Assembly: GCA_945889495.1 (NCBI GenBank) | Contig: CAMDBU010000007.1 | Location: forward strand, 1 to 64,000 | DNA length: 64,000 bases | Reading direction: 5' to 3' | Source: Syntrophobacter sp. SbD2 | GTDB taxonomy: Bacteria > Desulfobacterota > Binatia > UBA9968 | In this document: piece after piece, positions 23,992 to 31,619 of the stretch | Numbering within the stretch: position 1 is the stretch's first letter | How the letters are laid out: each line of letters starts with the position of its first letter | Program-made: the position numbers and the translations under genes | The notes under the pieces: generated by a model | Databases searched by the model: none | What the model saw: the letters and a program-made list of their open reading frames with translations, nothing else | Told to the model about the DNA's origin: nothing

Positions 23992-25137
23992 TAATCCCCC
24001 AGCATTGAGTTTAACGATCTCCAAAACCATTTGCGCCGAGAGGTAGAGATCCTTCAGATCGAGCCATTCGTTGACCGTGTGGATCTCGCGCATGCCGGTG
24101 CCGAGGTTGGCCACCACCAGCCCTTTTTGATTGAGCACATTGGCGTCGCAGCCGCCGCCGGTGGCGCGGGTTTTGACATCAAGATTGAGGTTGCGCGCCG
24201 CCGCATGGACCAACTGGACGATGGGCGCGCTCTCGGGCACGTCCATGCGGTCGTAGTCGCGCTCGATCTTGGCCTCGACCCGCGCCTGGTGATGTTTGCC
24301 ATCGAGGTCTAAATAATATTTCGCCGCCGCGTCTTCCAGGCAGCGCTGCATATGTTCGGTCTGCTGTTTGAGCTTGTCCGAGTCATGGCTGCGTGCCTCG
24401 CCCTTGAGGATCACTTGATTGGGCACGATGTTGACCGCCATGCCGCCCTCGACCACGCCGATGTTGGCGGTGGTCTCATGATCGATGCGGCCGAGCTTCA
24501 TGTTGGCGATGCCCTCGGCGGCGACTTTGATGGCGTTGATGCCCTTCTCCGGGCAGACCCCGGCGTGGGCTTCTAGTCCGTGAATGCGAAACTCCATGCG
24601 GTTGGCCGCCGGCGCCTTGGTGAACAAAAAGCCCACCGAATCGCTGTCGAGCACCAGGCCGGTGCGTGCCCGCAGGCTATTGATGTCCAGGCACTTGGCG
24701 CCGATCAGACCGGCCTCTTCGCAGATGGTAAAAATCACATCGATGGCCGAGCAGGGTAGGTTGTTTTCTTTCACTACGCGCAACACTTCACAGATGATCG
24801 CCACGCCGCTCTTGTCGTCGCCGCCAAGTACCGTGGTGCCGTCGGTGCGCAGGACATCGCCGTCGAGGATCGGTTTGATGCCTTCGCCCGGCACCACCGT
24901 GTCCATGTGCGCCGAGAGCAGTAGGGCTGGAGCGTCGTTCGAATTACCGCGAAACTTGGCGATCAGATTACCGACATTGCCGCCGACCATTTCGCCGGCG
25001 TTATCGATAGACACGTCGGCGCCCAGTTCTTCGAGCTCGCGTTTGAGCCGCATGGCGACGTCATACTCGCGGCGCGACAGGCTGTCGATCTTGATTAGTT
25101 CGATGAGAAAGTTTTTCAACCGTTCTTGATTAATCAC
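23980..25137 (-). CDS. M20 family peptidase, PepT-like
   Basis: A 385-residue di-zinc peptidase of the tripeptidase T type. All metal ligands are visible: His77 and Asp79 (S-A-H-M-D-T-V-V-P-G), Asp107 (G-G-D-D-K-S-G), Glu140/141 (C-E-E-A-G-L), Asp near 164 (L-D-S-D-S) and a final His in E-I-H-T-V-N-E-W. GTG 25137 is chosen because GGAGGA lies 7 bases upstream. The frame is open 35 codons further but without a ribosome site. Cytosolic peptide processing is the likely role. Confidence 0.88.
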   Translation of the reverse strand: MINQERLKNFLIELIKIDSLSRREYDVAMRLKRELEELGADVSIDNAGEMVGGNVGNLIAKFRGNSNDAPALLLSAHMDTVVPGEGIKPILDGDVLRTDGTTVLGGDDKSGVAIICEVLRVVKENNLPCSAIDVIFTICEEAGLIGAKCLDINSLRARTGLVLDSDSVGFLFTKAPAANRMEFRIHGLEAHAGVCPEKGINAIKVAAEGIANMKLGRIDHETTANIGVVEGGMAVNIVPNQVILKGEARSHDSDKLKQQTEHMQRCLEDAAAKYYLDLDGKHHQARVEAKIERDYDRMDVPESAPIVQLVHAAARNLNLDVKTRATGGGCDANVLNQKGLVVANLGTGMREIHTVNEWLDLKDLYLSAQMVLEIVKLNAGGLSKE

Positions 25138-25281
25138 ACTGGACTCCTCCGCTATAGTGGCGGGGAAAGACACGCACAGATTTGTCTGGTGCCGTGCTGC
25201 CGATGCGGGTTCAATCTGCCATAGTTCGGGGACCAAAGCCAAGCCGCTAGCGAGGGATTTTACCGTAGAAGTTTCCGCGCA

Positions 25282-25415
25282 TCAGCTGCCATCTTCGATG
25301 CGCTTGATGAGATGGGTATATAGCAGTTTGGCGATGATCGACGTCAATTGCGTGTCGCCGCCCCAACGGAAATTCGCGTCGGACTTGGGCACGGCGACAT
25401 CAAATCCAATTCTTG
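25282..25415 (-). pseudogene. Orphan 3' coding fragment abutting repeat B3
   Basis: The minus-strand frame entering from repeat B3 gives D-V-A-V-P-K-S-D-A-N-F-R-W-G-G-D-T-Q-L-T-S-I-I-A-K-L-L-Y and ends I-E-D-G-S before TGA at 25282. It has no start codon of its own and reads like the end of a soluble protein, so it may be the tail of a gene whose 5' part was replaced by the repeat. Low confidence that it was ever coding. Confidence 0.3.
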
Positions 25416-25537
25416 AATCTAATATTCCCCGCTGCTTGCGGCGGGCGCAACTAAATGGGGTTTCCAAAGGGGGCGAGCATCCCCTTTGGTCGCGAGCGGG
25501 GTTCATACCCCGATCGCGAAATGCTAGGTTGATTCGA
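25416..25537. repeat. Three-hairpin repeat, full copy B3
   Basis: Near-identical to 20262-20383 in the same orientation, with the same three hairpins. It lies between the orphan fragment and the glutathione transferase gene; its right edge is 8 bases from that gene's stop. Confidence 0.9.
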
Positions 25538-25544
25538 ATCGTGC

Positions 25545-26189
25545 CTAGGCCACCTTCGCAAAACTTTCGCTCACTTCGTTCTCAAAGGCGAGCAGTTTTT
25601 TGACGCTCGGGCGCTCCAGCATGCGCTTGAAATGGGCCGTGACGTTGGGGAAATCGGCGATGCTCACTTCTAACTGGGTAGCGCGCCGGCAGCACCAAAA
25701 GAAATGCGCGTCGGGGGCGGTGAAGTGGTCGAAGAAGTAGTCACGTTCGGCGAGCATTTCGTCGGCGATCCCGAAGCTCTCGAACAGCACTTCGGTGGCG
25801 AACTTGACCACGCTGGCGGCTGAACCCTCGGTCTCGCACACTTTGGACGGGTTGTTGATCCTGCTTAGATACGGGTGAATACCGCTGGCGCACCAGGCGT
25901 GCAGCGAGATCGCCTTCAACTCATCCCAGGGATCGCTGGGCAGAAGCTTGGCGGCGGGAAAAGTGCGATGGACCCATTGATGGATGGCGACGTTCTCGGT
26001 GAGGATCTTGCCGTCGACCACCAACGCCGGCACCTTGTGCTTGGGATTGATCTTTAGGAACTCGGGCGAAAAGTTTTGCCGCTTGCGGAAATTGAGCGGC
26101 CTGGCCTCGAAGTTAGCGCCCGCTTCGGTGAGCGTGACATAGGGCGCCAGCGCGCAGGTATTGGGGGAATAATACAGAGTGATTTCCAT
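25545..26189 (-). CDS. Glutathione S-transferase family protein
   Basis: A 214-residue two-domain GST: thioredoxin-like N-terminal domain (M-E-I-T-L-Y-Y-S-P-N-T-C-A-L-A-P, with Ser8/Cys12 near the glutathione site; cis-Pro in K-V-P-A-L-V-V-D-G; E-N-V-A-I for the gamma-glutamyl group) and a helical C-terminal domain (F-F-W-C-C-R-R-A, then F-P-N-V-T-A-H-F-K-R). Beta-class-like. Possible roles are detoxification or dehalogenation/isomerisation in catabolism. Confidence 0.85.
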   Translation of the reverse strand: MEITLYYSPNTCALAPYVTLTEAGANFEARPLNFRKRQNFSPEFLKINPKHKVPALVVDGKILTENVAIHQWVHRTFPAAKLLPSDPWDELKAISLHAWCASGIHPYLSRINNPSKVCETEGSAASVVKFATEVLFESFGIADEMLAERDYFFDHFTAPDAHFFWCCRRATQLEVSIADFPNVTAHFKRMLERPSVKKLLAFENEVSESFAKVA

Positions 26190-26299
26190 TGGCGTCTCCT
26201 GTGAATCGAACCCTGTGTTGTCGAGGGTGAGTGAGGTTATTGAGAAATGGCAAATGCCCGGCGGCCGCTAGACAACTGCTTACCTAGCTCTGGGTCGCC

Positions 26300-26331
26300 A
26301 GCGCCGGCTCGTCTGACCGCGAGCCGGCGCT
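26300..26331 (-). terminator. 12-bp hairpin after the amidohydrolase gene
   Basis: Perfect stem agcgccggctcg (26300-26311) with cgagccggcgct (26320-26331), just downstream of the minus-strand gene ending at 26345. There is no T-run, so it may be a processing or pausing hairpin rather than an intrinsic terminator. Confidence 0.55.
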
Positions 26332-26344
26332 GCTAATCGATTGT

Positions 26345-27427
26345 TTACTGCACCGGGGTGGGCACAGGAATGTTGTACAACTTTGCGACGTTGTCGCGCA
26401 CCAATTTGGCGCGCACGTCGGCGGGCAGAGTGCCGAGATCGCGGGCGATGATGTCGCGGGATTTCGGCCAGGTCGAGTTGCCGTGCGGAAAATCATTGGA
26501 CCACATGCAGTTGTCCTGGCCCCACCAGGTGAGCGTGTGGCCGCCGACGGCGTCGTTGAAGAAGGTGGTATAGATCTGGCCGTGGAAATATTCGCTCGGC
26601 AATTTCTTGATCGCCAGACCGGCGCGATTGGCGCCGTGGCGTTTGAAGTAATAGTCCCACTGCTCCAAGACGAACGGGATCCAGCCCAGTTCGTTTTCAA
26701 CCAGAACGATTTTCAGTTTGGGGAAACGTTCGAGCACGCCGGAATAGATCAGGTCGTACAGGCTGTCGACCGACTGAAATAATTTCATGTTGACGCTGTT
26801 GTGCTCGGCGGTCATGCCGGTGGGGGTGTCGCCCTGGCCGAAGGAGCGACTAAGGCTGTAGCCAAAACCGCTCAGGATATGCAGGTTGACCGGCATGTTG
26901 AGATCCTGGGAGGCGGCCCAAAACTTGTCGTAGTGGGGCGACGAGAACGGCAGCTTGGGGTCCGGCACCTGCCAGATCACCGAGCCGCGCATGCCGGTCT
27001 TGCGGCAGCGCTCCATCTCCTTCACCGCGCCGTCGATGTCGTACATGGATAGCATCGCGATGCCGATCAATCGGTCGGGCGCGACGCTGCAATAGTCGAT
27101 CAGCCAATCGTTGTAGACCCGCGCGCAGGCGGCCTCCAAGTCGTGATCGCCCAGGCTCAGGCACTTGAGGCCGTGGGTGGCGTAGAGCACTTCAGCGCTG
27201 ACGCCGTCGGCGGCCATCTCGGCGACCCGCTTGTTCTTGTCCTGGGCGCCGCCCGGGGTGTCGTTGGGCCGTTGGCCGCCGAAGTCCGGCGCCCGGTCCT
27301 GAAATTGTTTCGGTAGTTGTTTTTGCCACAATCCCGCCGGCTCGATGACATGGGAGTCCGACGAGATCAGCACTTCGCTAATGGTGACATTGTTTTCATT
27401 GCCGTAGGTTCGTTCGAGTATGCCCAT
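26345..27427 (-). CDS. Amidohydrolase_2 family protein
   Basis: A 360-residue TIM-barrel amidohydrolase related to the one at 9063-10196: S-S-D-S-H-V-I-E-P start (D-x-H type), A-E-V-L-Y-A-T-H-G, V-L-V-E-N-E-L-G-W-I-P and C-terminal N-D-F-P-H-G-N-S-T-W-P, with metal-binding His and Asp. Decarboxylase or hydrolase of aromatic or heterocyclic acids. AAGGAG lies 9 bases before the ATG. Monocistronic as far as can be seen. Confidence 0.87.
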   Translation of the reverse strand: MGILERTYGNENNVTISEVLISSDSHVIEPAGLWQKQLPKQFQDRAPDFGGQRPNDTPGGAQDKNKRVAEMAADGVSAEVLYATHGLKCLSLGDHDLEAACARVYNDWLIDYCSVAPDRLIGIAMLSMYDIDGAVKEMERCRKTGMRGSVIWQVPDPKLPFSSPHYDKFWAASQDLNMPVNLHILSGFGYSLSRSFGQGDTPTGMTAEHNSVNMKLFQSVDSLYDLIYSGVLERFPKLKIVLVENELGWIPFVLEQWDYYFKRHGANRAGLAIKKLPSEYFHGQIYTTFFNDAVGGHTLTWWGQDNCMWSNDFPHGNSTWPKSRDIIARDLGTLPADVRAKLVRDNVAKLYNIPVPTPVQ

Positions 27428-27492
27428 AAATTTGGCTCCTTTGCCGCTAGTTCTTGTCTTTTCAATAGCTCACTAGCAGGGCGGAGTGCAAG

Positions 27493-27528
27493 TCAATGGA
27501 TAATGGATAATTGACAATGGATAATGGG
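27493..27528. repeat. GGATAATGGATAATT word repeat, copy E1
   Basis: Tandem GGATAAT/TGGATAAT words with an internal inversion (attgacaatgg). Faces copy E2 at 27757 across a decayed small gene. Confidence 0.75.
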
Positions 27529-27600
27529 GGGAGGCTCGCTTCGCATCGCTCTCTTCGGATCGCCTTGGCGGTGTTGTTTGAACGATGGGCGGCGTGGTAG

Positions 27601-27756
27601 GAAGCCAATGAAACGCTTTATCGGATGGAGCTTCTCCATCAAGGCGGGTACATTGACGCGGAATGCTTCAACTCGATCGACGCCGATAGTAAGGAACTGA
27701 TCAAACTGCCAACCGCTATCGTAGAGACGGCAAAACTCGCAAAACGCTCCGCCTAA
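27601..27756 (+). pseudogene. Degenerate four-helix-bundle (23S rRNA intervening-sequence-type) protein
   Basis: E-A-N-E-T-L-Y-R-M-E-L-L-H-Q-G-G-Y-I-D-A-E-C-F-N-S-I matches the C-terminal half of the four-helix-bundle protein family (S23/IVP type), continuing to E-L-I-K-L and a stop at 27754. The frame is cut by TAG at 27598 and no intact N-terminal half exists upstream. It is bracketed by ATAATGG repeats, as free-standing members of this family often are. Remnant, not expected to be functional. Confidence 0.6.
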
Positions 27757-27781
27757 TTATCCATTATCAATTATCCATTAT
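27757..27781. repeat. ATTATCCATTATCAATTATCC word repeat, copy E2
   Basis: Inverted relative to E1. It runs into the ATG of the UbiD gene at 27780 and replaces any ribosome-binding site there. Confidence 0.75.
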
Positions 27782-29225
27782 GCCAAAATCGTTACGCACT
27801 TTTCTCGAAGATTTTCGCCGGCAATACCCGAGCGAGGTCGTTAGTATCGCCAACTCCGTGAACCCGCTGACCTACGACATCACTGCTATCGTCAAGCAGT
27901 TGGGAGCGCTGAAGAAATTCCCGGTGCTGGTCTTCGAGCGTCCGCTCAACGCCCATGGCCGGGCGACCGACATGAAAGTTGTCATGAGCGCGGAGAATTC
28001 GCAGAGGAAGATTCAAGTGGCTTTGGGGTTGCCGGCGGTCATGGATCGCGCCGAGATGGCGCGGGAATGTTTGCGCCGGGAGGCGGGGAAGATCGGGCCG
28101 GTGATCGTTAGCCGAGATGCGGCGCCGGTGAAGGAGATTGTTCAAACCGGCGACGCCGTCGATCTCTACGAGCTACCGCTGCTCAAACATCACGAGATGG
28201 ACGGCGGGCCTTATATCGATCTGTCGAGCGTCGCCCGGGATCGCAGTTCTGGCGTTTACAATTGCTCCTATCACCGCATGGAGGTGAAGGATCGCAATCA
28301 CACCGGCTTCCTGATGACGCTGCAACATATGTGGCGCGTCTTTCGCGGCCACGAAGAGGCCGGCGAGGAGTGTCCGGTGGCTACCGTGATCGGCCACCAT
28401 CCGGCCTATCAGATGGGTGCTTGCTACGGCGGCAAGTTCGAGATCAGCGAGTACGATATCATCGGCGGCTACATGCAGGAGCCGCTGCGGCTGACGCCTT
28501 CCGAGACCTGGGGCGAGCGCTTACTCGTGCCGGCGGACGCCGAGATCGTCATCGAAGGCGCTTTGCTCCCCGGCAAGCGCATGGTCGAGGGACCGTTCGG
28601 CGAGGTGAACGGCTATCTTGGCGTGCAAGGCTACCAGCAGTCGGCGCACTATGAAGTCCGCGCCATCACCCGGCGCAAAGGCGCGCTGCACACATCGATC
28701 CTCACACCGGAAGGGGACAAGCCATGGATGGATTTGGCCCGGGAAGGCGCCTACCTGCGGCGCGCTCGCGAGGCGGTGCCCAATGTCGTGGCGGTGTGCA
28801 CCAGCGGGCGGCACGCGCTGCTCAACGTTTTCATCTCGATGAAAAAAATGTCCGAAGGCGATCCCGGACGCGCCGCCGCCGCGGTGCTGACCTGGGACTG
28901 GTGCAAGAACGTGTTTGTCTTCGACGAAGACATCGACGTCTACAATCCCACGGAAATCCTCTGGGCCGTCGCCACCCGGGTCCAGCCGCACCTGCAAGTG
29001 TCGATCATCAAGGAGATCATGCGTGGCAGCTTGATCGATCCATCCATGGTCACCCCGCGCAAGACTTCGGCGATGATCGTCGATGCGACCAAACCGTTGG
29101 ACCGTCCGTTCTCGCCGGTGTCGAAATGCCCCGACGGCGCCATGGCGAGGATAAAGTTAGAAGACTTCGTGCCGGGCGAAGTCTTGCAGCATATTCCCAT
29201 CGACCGGACGACCTATTGGGCGTAA
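27780..29225 (+). CDS. UbiD-family prenylated-FMN-dependent decarboxylase
   Basis: A 481-residue (de)carboxylase acting on aromatic or alpha,beta-unsaturated acids with prenyl-FMN. Arg166 (Y-H-R-M-E-V-K-D) and the E-G-P-F-G-E pair (Glu270, Glu275) match the Arg-Glu-Glu catalytic network of Fdc1/UbiD. A Mn/K-binding N-terminal domain is present. No UbiX/Pad-type prenyltransferase gene is in the window. The start has no clear ribosome site because a repeat ends on it. Substrate cannot be inferred. A second UbiD is at 44688. Confidence 0.9.
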   Translation: MPKSLRTFLEDFRRQYPSEVVSIANSVNPLTYDITAIVKQLGALKKFPVLVFERPLNAHGRATDMKVVMSAENSQRKIQVALGLPAVMDRAEMARECLRREAGKIGPVIVSRDAAPVKEIVQTGDAVDLYELPLLKHHEMDGGPYIDLSSVARDRSSGVYNCSYHRMEVKDRNHTGFLMTLQHMWRVFRGHEEAGEECPVATVIGHHPAYQMGACYGGKFEISEYDIIGGYMQEPLRLTPSETWGERLLVPADAEIVIEGALLPGKRMVEGPFGEVNGYLGVQGYQQSAHYEVRAITRRKGALHTSILTPEGDKPWMDLAREGAYLRRAREAVPNVVAVCTSGRHALLNVFISMKKMSEGDPGRAAAAVLTWDWCKNVFVFDEDIDVYNPTEILWAVATRVQPHLQVSIIKEIMRGSLIDPSMVTPRKTSAMIVDATKPLDRPFSPVSKCPDGAMARIKLEDFVPGEVLQHIPIDRTTYWA

Positions 29226-29235
29226 TTGCTAGGAT

Positions 29236-29345
29236 AAGTTCAAGCCGTTCAATACGCTCCAGTCGTTCAAGCTGTCTGGGAAGTTCCTTCTCTCAGCGTC
29301 GGAAAGCGACTTGACTGGCTTGAACTTTTGAACCTTTGAACCAAT
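29236..29345. repeat. GTTCAAG/CTTGAAC inverted repeat
   Basis: Arms aagttcaagcc (29236-29246) and ggcttgaactt (29317-29327) are a perfect 11 bp, each extended by further imperfect TTCAA words. Fills the spacer between UbiD and the TIR gene; similar in style to 40551-40625. Confidence 0.7.
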
Positions 29346-29355
29346 AGTACTTCCC

Positions 29356-30333
29356 ATGTCCGGCATCTTCATCAGCTATCGGCGCGACGACAGCGCGGCG
29401 AACGCGGGACGGTTATGCGACCGTTTGGGCGCGGAGTTCGGCGCCGACCAAGTTTTCATGGATGTCGACGACATCCCGCCAGGCGCCGACTTTAGCGCCC
29501 ATATCAGCGCTAAGATTGGCGCCTGTGACGCGCTCCTCGCGGTGATCGGCAAACAGTGGCTCAGCGCGCGACTCAACGATCCAAACGATCTGGTCAGCCG
29601 AGAAATCGCCCTGGCGTTGCAGCGCGGTCTCTTGGTCATCCCAATTTTAGTCGGAGGCGCGGTCATGCCAAAAGCTGCGGATCTGCGCAGTGATCTGAAA
29701 CCACTGGCGCAGCGCAATGCGGTGACCGTCAGCGATCAGGATTTTCACGGCGATACGGTCAAGCTGATCAAAACCCTTCGAGCCTTACCTAGCCTGCGCA
29801 AGCAAACCGCGCCGCCCAAAGGCGATTGGCGCGGCGAAATGCGCCAGCACTTGCAGCGCCGGCTGATCTGGAAGATCCCATTGATACTCGTGCTCGTCGG
29901 TTTCGCCGTCTGGTGGCAGGTGCGCCAGCAGGCAGTGCTTACGCCCGCGCCGACAGTCACGCCCAGCGGTGCCGCGTTCGCCGCCAAACTCGCTGGCCGC
30001 TGGCGCGGCGAGATCACCTATCCATGGGGCGCCAAGTATCAAGAAGAGTTTTTCTTCACGGCCGAAGGCAATGCGCTCTACGGCACCGCGTCGTTCATCG
30101 GCATCAAGCGCGGCGTCGAAGAGGGACGAATTGTGGGTGAGACGATCCTGTTCAAGGTGAGCTTCGAAGAAACATCCAGTAGCGGCATCAGGATCGGAAC
30201 TAATCGCTACGAAGGCCAATTCAGCGGCGACAATTTAGTAATCAAGTTCTTCGATCAGGCGGGGAGTGCTCCGGTGGAGTTGAAGCTGACTCGGCAAAAC
30301 GACGTGGAAACCGTTGCACCAGCAAAACCTTGA
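29356..30333 (+). CDS. TIR-domain membrane protein
   Basis: A 325-residue protein. Residues 1-145 are a TIR domain (F-I-S-Y-R-R-D-D at 5-12; F-M-D-V-D-D-I-P-P-G; S-R-E-I-A-L-A-L with Glu83 in the position of the NAD-glycohydrolase catalytic Glu). A membrane helix lies at about 171-187, and the C-terminal part is a beta-rich, lipocalin-like module (G-R-W-R-G-E-I-T-Y-P-W-G). Bacterial TIR proteins act as NADases in immunity or as signalling scaffolds. No partner nuclease, STING or Thoeris gene is adjacent, so a defence role is only possible. Topology suggests TIR inside and the beta domain outside. Confidence 0.85.
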   Translation: MSGIFISYRRDDSAANAGRLCDRLGAEFGADQVFMDVDDIPPGADFSAHISAKIGACDALLAVIGKQWLSARLNDPNDLVSREIALALQRGLLVIPILVGGAVMPKAADLRSDLKPLAQRNAVTVSDQDFHGDTVKLIKTLRALPSLRKQTAPPKGDWRGEMRQHLQRRLIWKIPLILVLVGFAVWWQVRQQAVLTPAPTVTPSGAAFAAKLAGRWRGEITYPWGAKYQEEFFFTAEGNALYGTASFIGIKRGVEEGRIVGETILFKVSFEETSSSGIRIGTNRYEGQFSGDNLVIKFFDQAGSAPVELKLTRQNDVETVAPAKP

Positions 30334-30393
30334 GCCGGTTCCGCGCTTCCCTTGACCCTCCAGTGACCAGCCGATATTCTCCGGACACCCACC

Positions 30394-31506
30394 ATGGACC
30401 AAGAAATCATCGCGCGCTTGATAAACCGCATCACCGCCGCCGGCCTCGACGCCATCGTCGCTCTGTCGCCGGAAAATGTCACCTATGTGTCCGGTTTCGT
30501 CGTGCCGTCGCAGTCGCTGATGCGCTGGCGCCATGCGGCTTGTATCGTTACCTCGGATGGGAAGATTTCCATGGTTGCCATCGACATGGAGGCGACGACG
30601 GTCAAAGCCCATGCTGGCATCGACGATTTGCGCATCTATCGGGAATTTAGCGACGATCCGATGGATAAGTTGGCTGAAGCGGTGAAAGACTTAAAGCTCG
30701 ATCATGGCAAGGTTGCCATCGAGATGGAGTTTCTGCCGGCTAAGGATTTCGCCACGCTGCAAAAGAATCTGCCGAATGTGAACTGGTCGGCGGCCGACCC
30801 GATATTTAACAAGGCGCGCCAGATCAAGACGGCGGGGGAGCTGGCTTTGCTCCGCTCGCTCAGCAAGCTCACCGACAACGCCATCGGCACGGCGCTCCGT
30901 TCGGCCAAGATCGGCATGAGCGAGATGGAGCTGGCTGGCACGTTGCTGACAACGTTGTTCGCCGGCGGCGCTGAGAGCTACAAGCTGATGATCATCGCTT
31001 CGGGCGAGCGCAGCGAGTTTCCCAATGTCGGACCGAGTGCGCGCAAGTTGCAGCATGGCGATATCATCCGCATGGAGATTTTCGGCCAGAAGAGCGGTTA
31101 TTTGACCGGCGTCTGCCGTACCGCGGTGGTCGGCGACGCGACGGCGGAGCAGTATAAGATTTGGTCCAATCTGATCGAATGCAAATATCTGGTGTTGGAG
31201 TTAATCAAGCCGGGGGCGAGCTGCCCGGAGATCTATCGCAAGTTTCTCGAAAAGTTCGGCCAGCTGGGTTTCGATCCGATCAGCTTCGTCGCTCATGGCA
31301 TCGGCCTGCATCTGCACGAAGAGCCCTACATGGGACGTTACGGCAACGAGATTGTCGAAGCCGGGATGGTCGGCGCCTTCGAGCCGTTGGTTTACATCCC
31401 CGGGCGCTTCGGCATGCAGAATAAAGATATGTTTTGCGTCACTGACAAGGGCTGCGAGCTGCTGTCCGATGTGACGCCGACCGATACGTTGTTGAGAGTT
31501 GCTTAG
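30394..31506 (+). CDS. M24 family (creatinase/aminopeptidase P-like) protein with altered metal site
   Basis: A 370-residue two-domain protein with creatinase N-terminal domain (about 1-135) and pita-bread C-terminal domain. The usual five metal ligands are mostly changed: R-M-E-I-F-G (Asp to Glu228), Y-L-T-G-V-C-R-T (Asp to Gly239) and M-Q-N-K-D-M-F (Glu to Asn/Lys), while His301 (A-H-G-I-G-L) and Glu330 remain. This is like creatinase, a non-metallo hydrolase of the same fold. C-N hydrolase on a guanidino or similar compound is plausible. Followed by the enolase-superfamily gene. Confidence 0.83.
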   Translation: MDQEIIARLINRITAAGLDAIVALSPENVTYVSGFVVPSQSLMRWRHAACIVTSDGKISMVAIDMEATTVKAHAGIDDLRIYREFSDDPMDKLAEAVKDLKLDHGKVAIEMEFLPAKDFATLQKNLPNVNWSAADPIFNKARQIKTAGELALLRSLSKLTDNAIGTALRSAKIGMSEMELAGTLLTTLFAGGAESYKLMIIASGERSEFPNVGPSARKLQHGDIIRMEIFGQKSGYLTGVCRTAVVGDATAEQYKIWSNLIECKYLVLELIKPGASCPEIYRKFLEKFGQLGFDPISFVAHGIGLHLHEEPYMGRYGNEIVEAGMVGAFEPLVYIPGRFGMQNKDMFCVTDKGCELLSDVTPTDTLLRVA

Positions 31507-31529
31507 AAAAATTAGGTTCGAGAGATAAT

Positions 31530-31605
31530 CGCGCCAAGCACGCAAAGAACGCCAAGACAATCGGTCAATAATTTTTTGCTTGGCGAGTTTGGCGGTCTTT
31601 GCGCG
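31530..31605. repeat. CGCGCCAAGCACGC / GCGTGCTTGGCG-type inverted repeat (D-like)
   Basis: Left arm cgcgccaagcacgcaaagaa, right arm gcttggcgag...ctttgcgcg. It sits in the 5' leader of the next gene. A closely similar element is at 61918-61991. Confidence 0.7.
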
Positions 31606-31619
31606 TGAAACACACATTC

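Noticed and set aside
25138-25242. Extended N terminus of the PepT-like peptidase
   Set aside because: GGAGGA sits 7 bases before GTG 25137 and the domain starts there.
29356-30333. Complete anti-phage defence system around the TIR gene
   Set aside because: No partner effector or sensor gene is adjacent; neighbours are metabolic.
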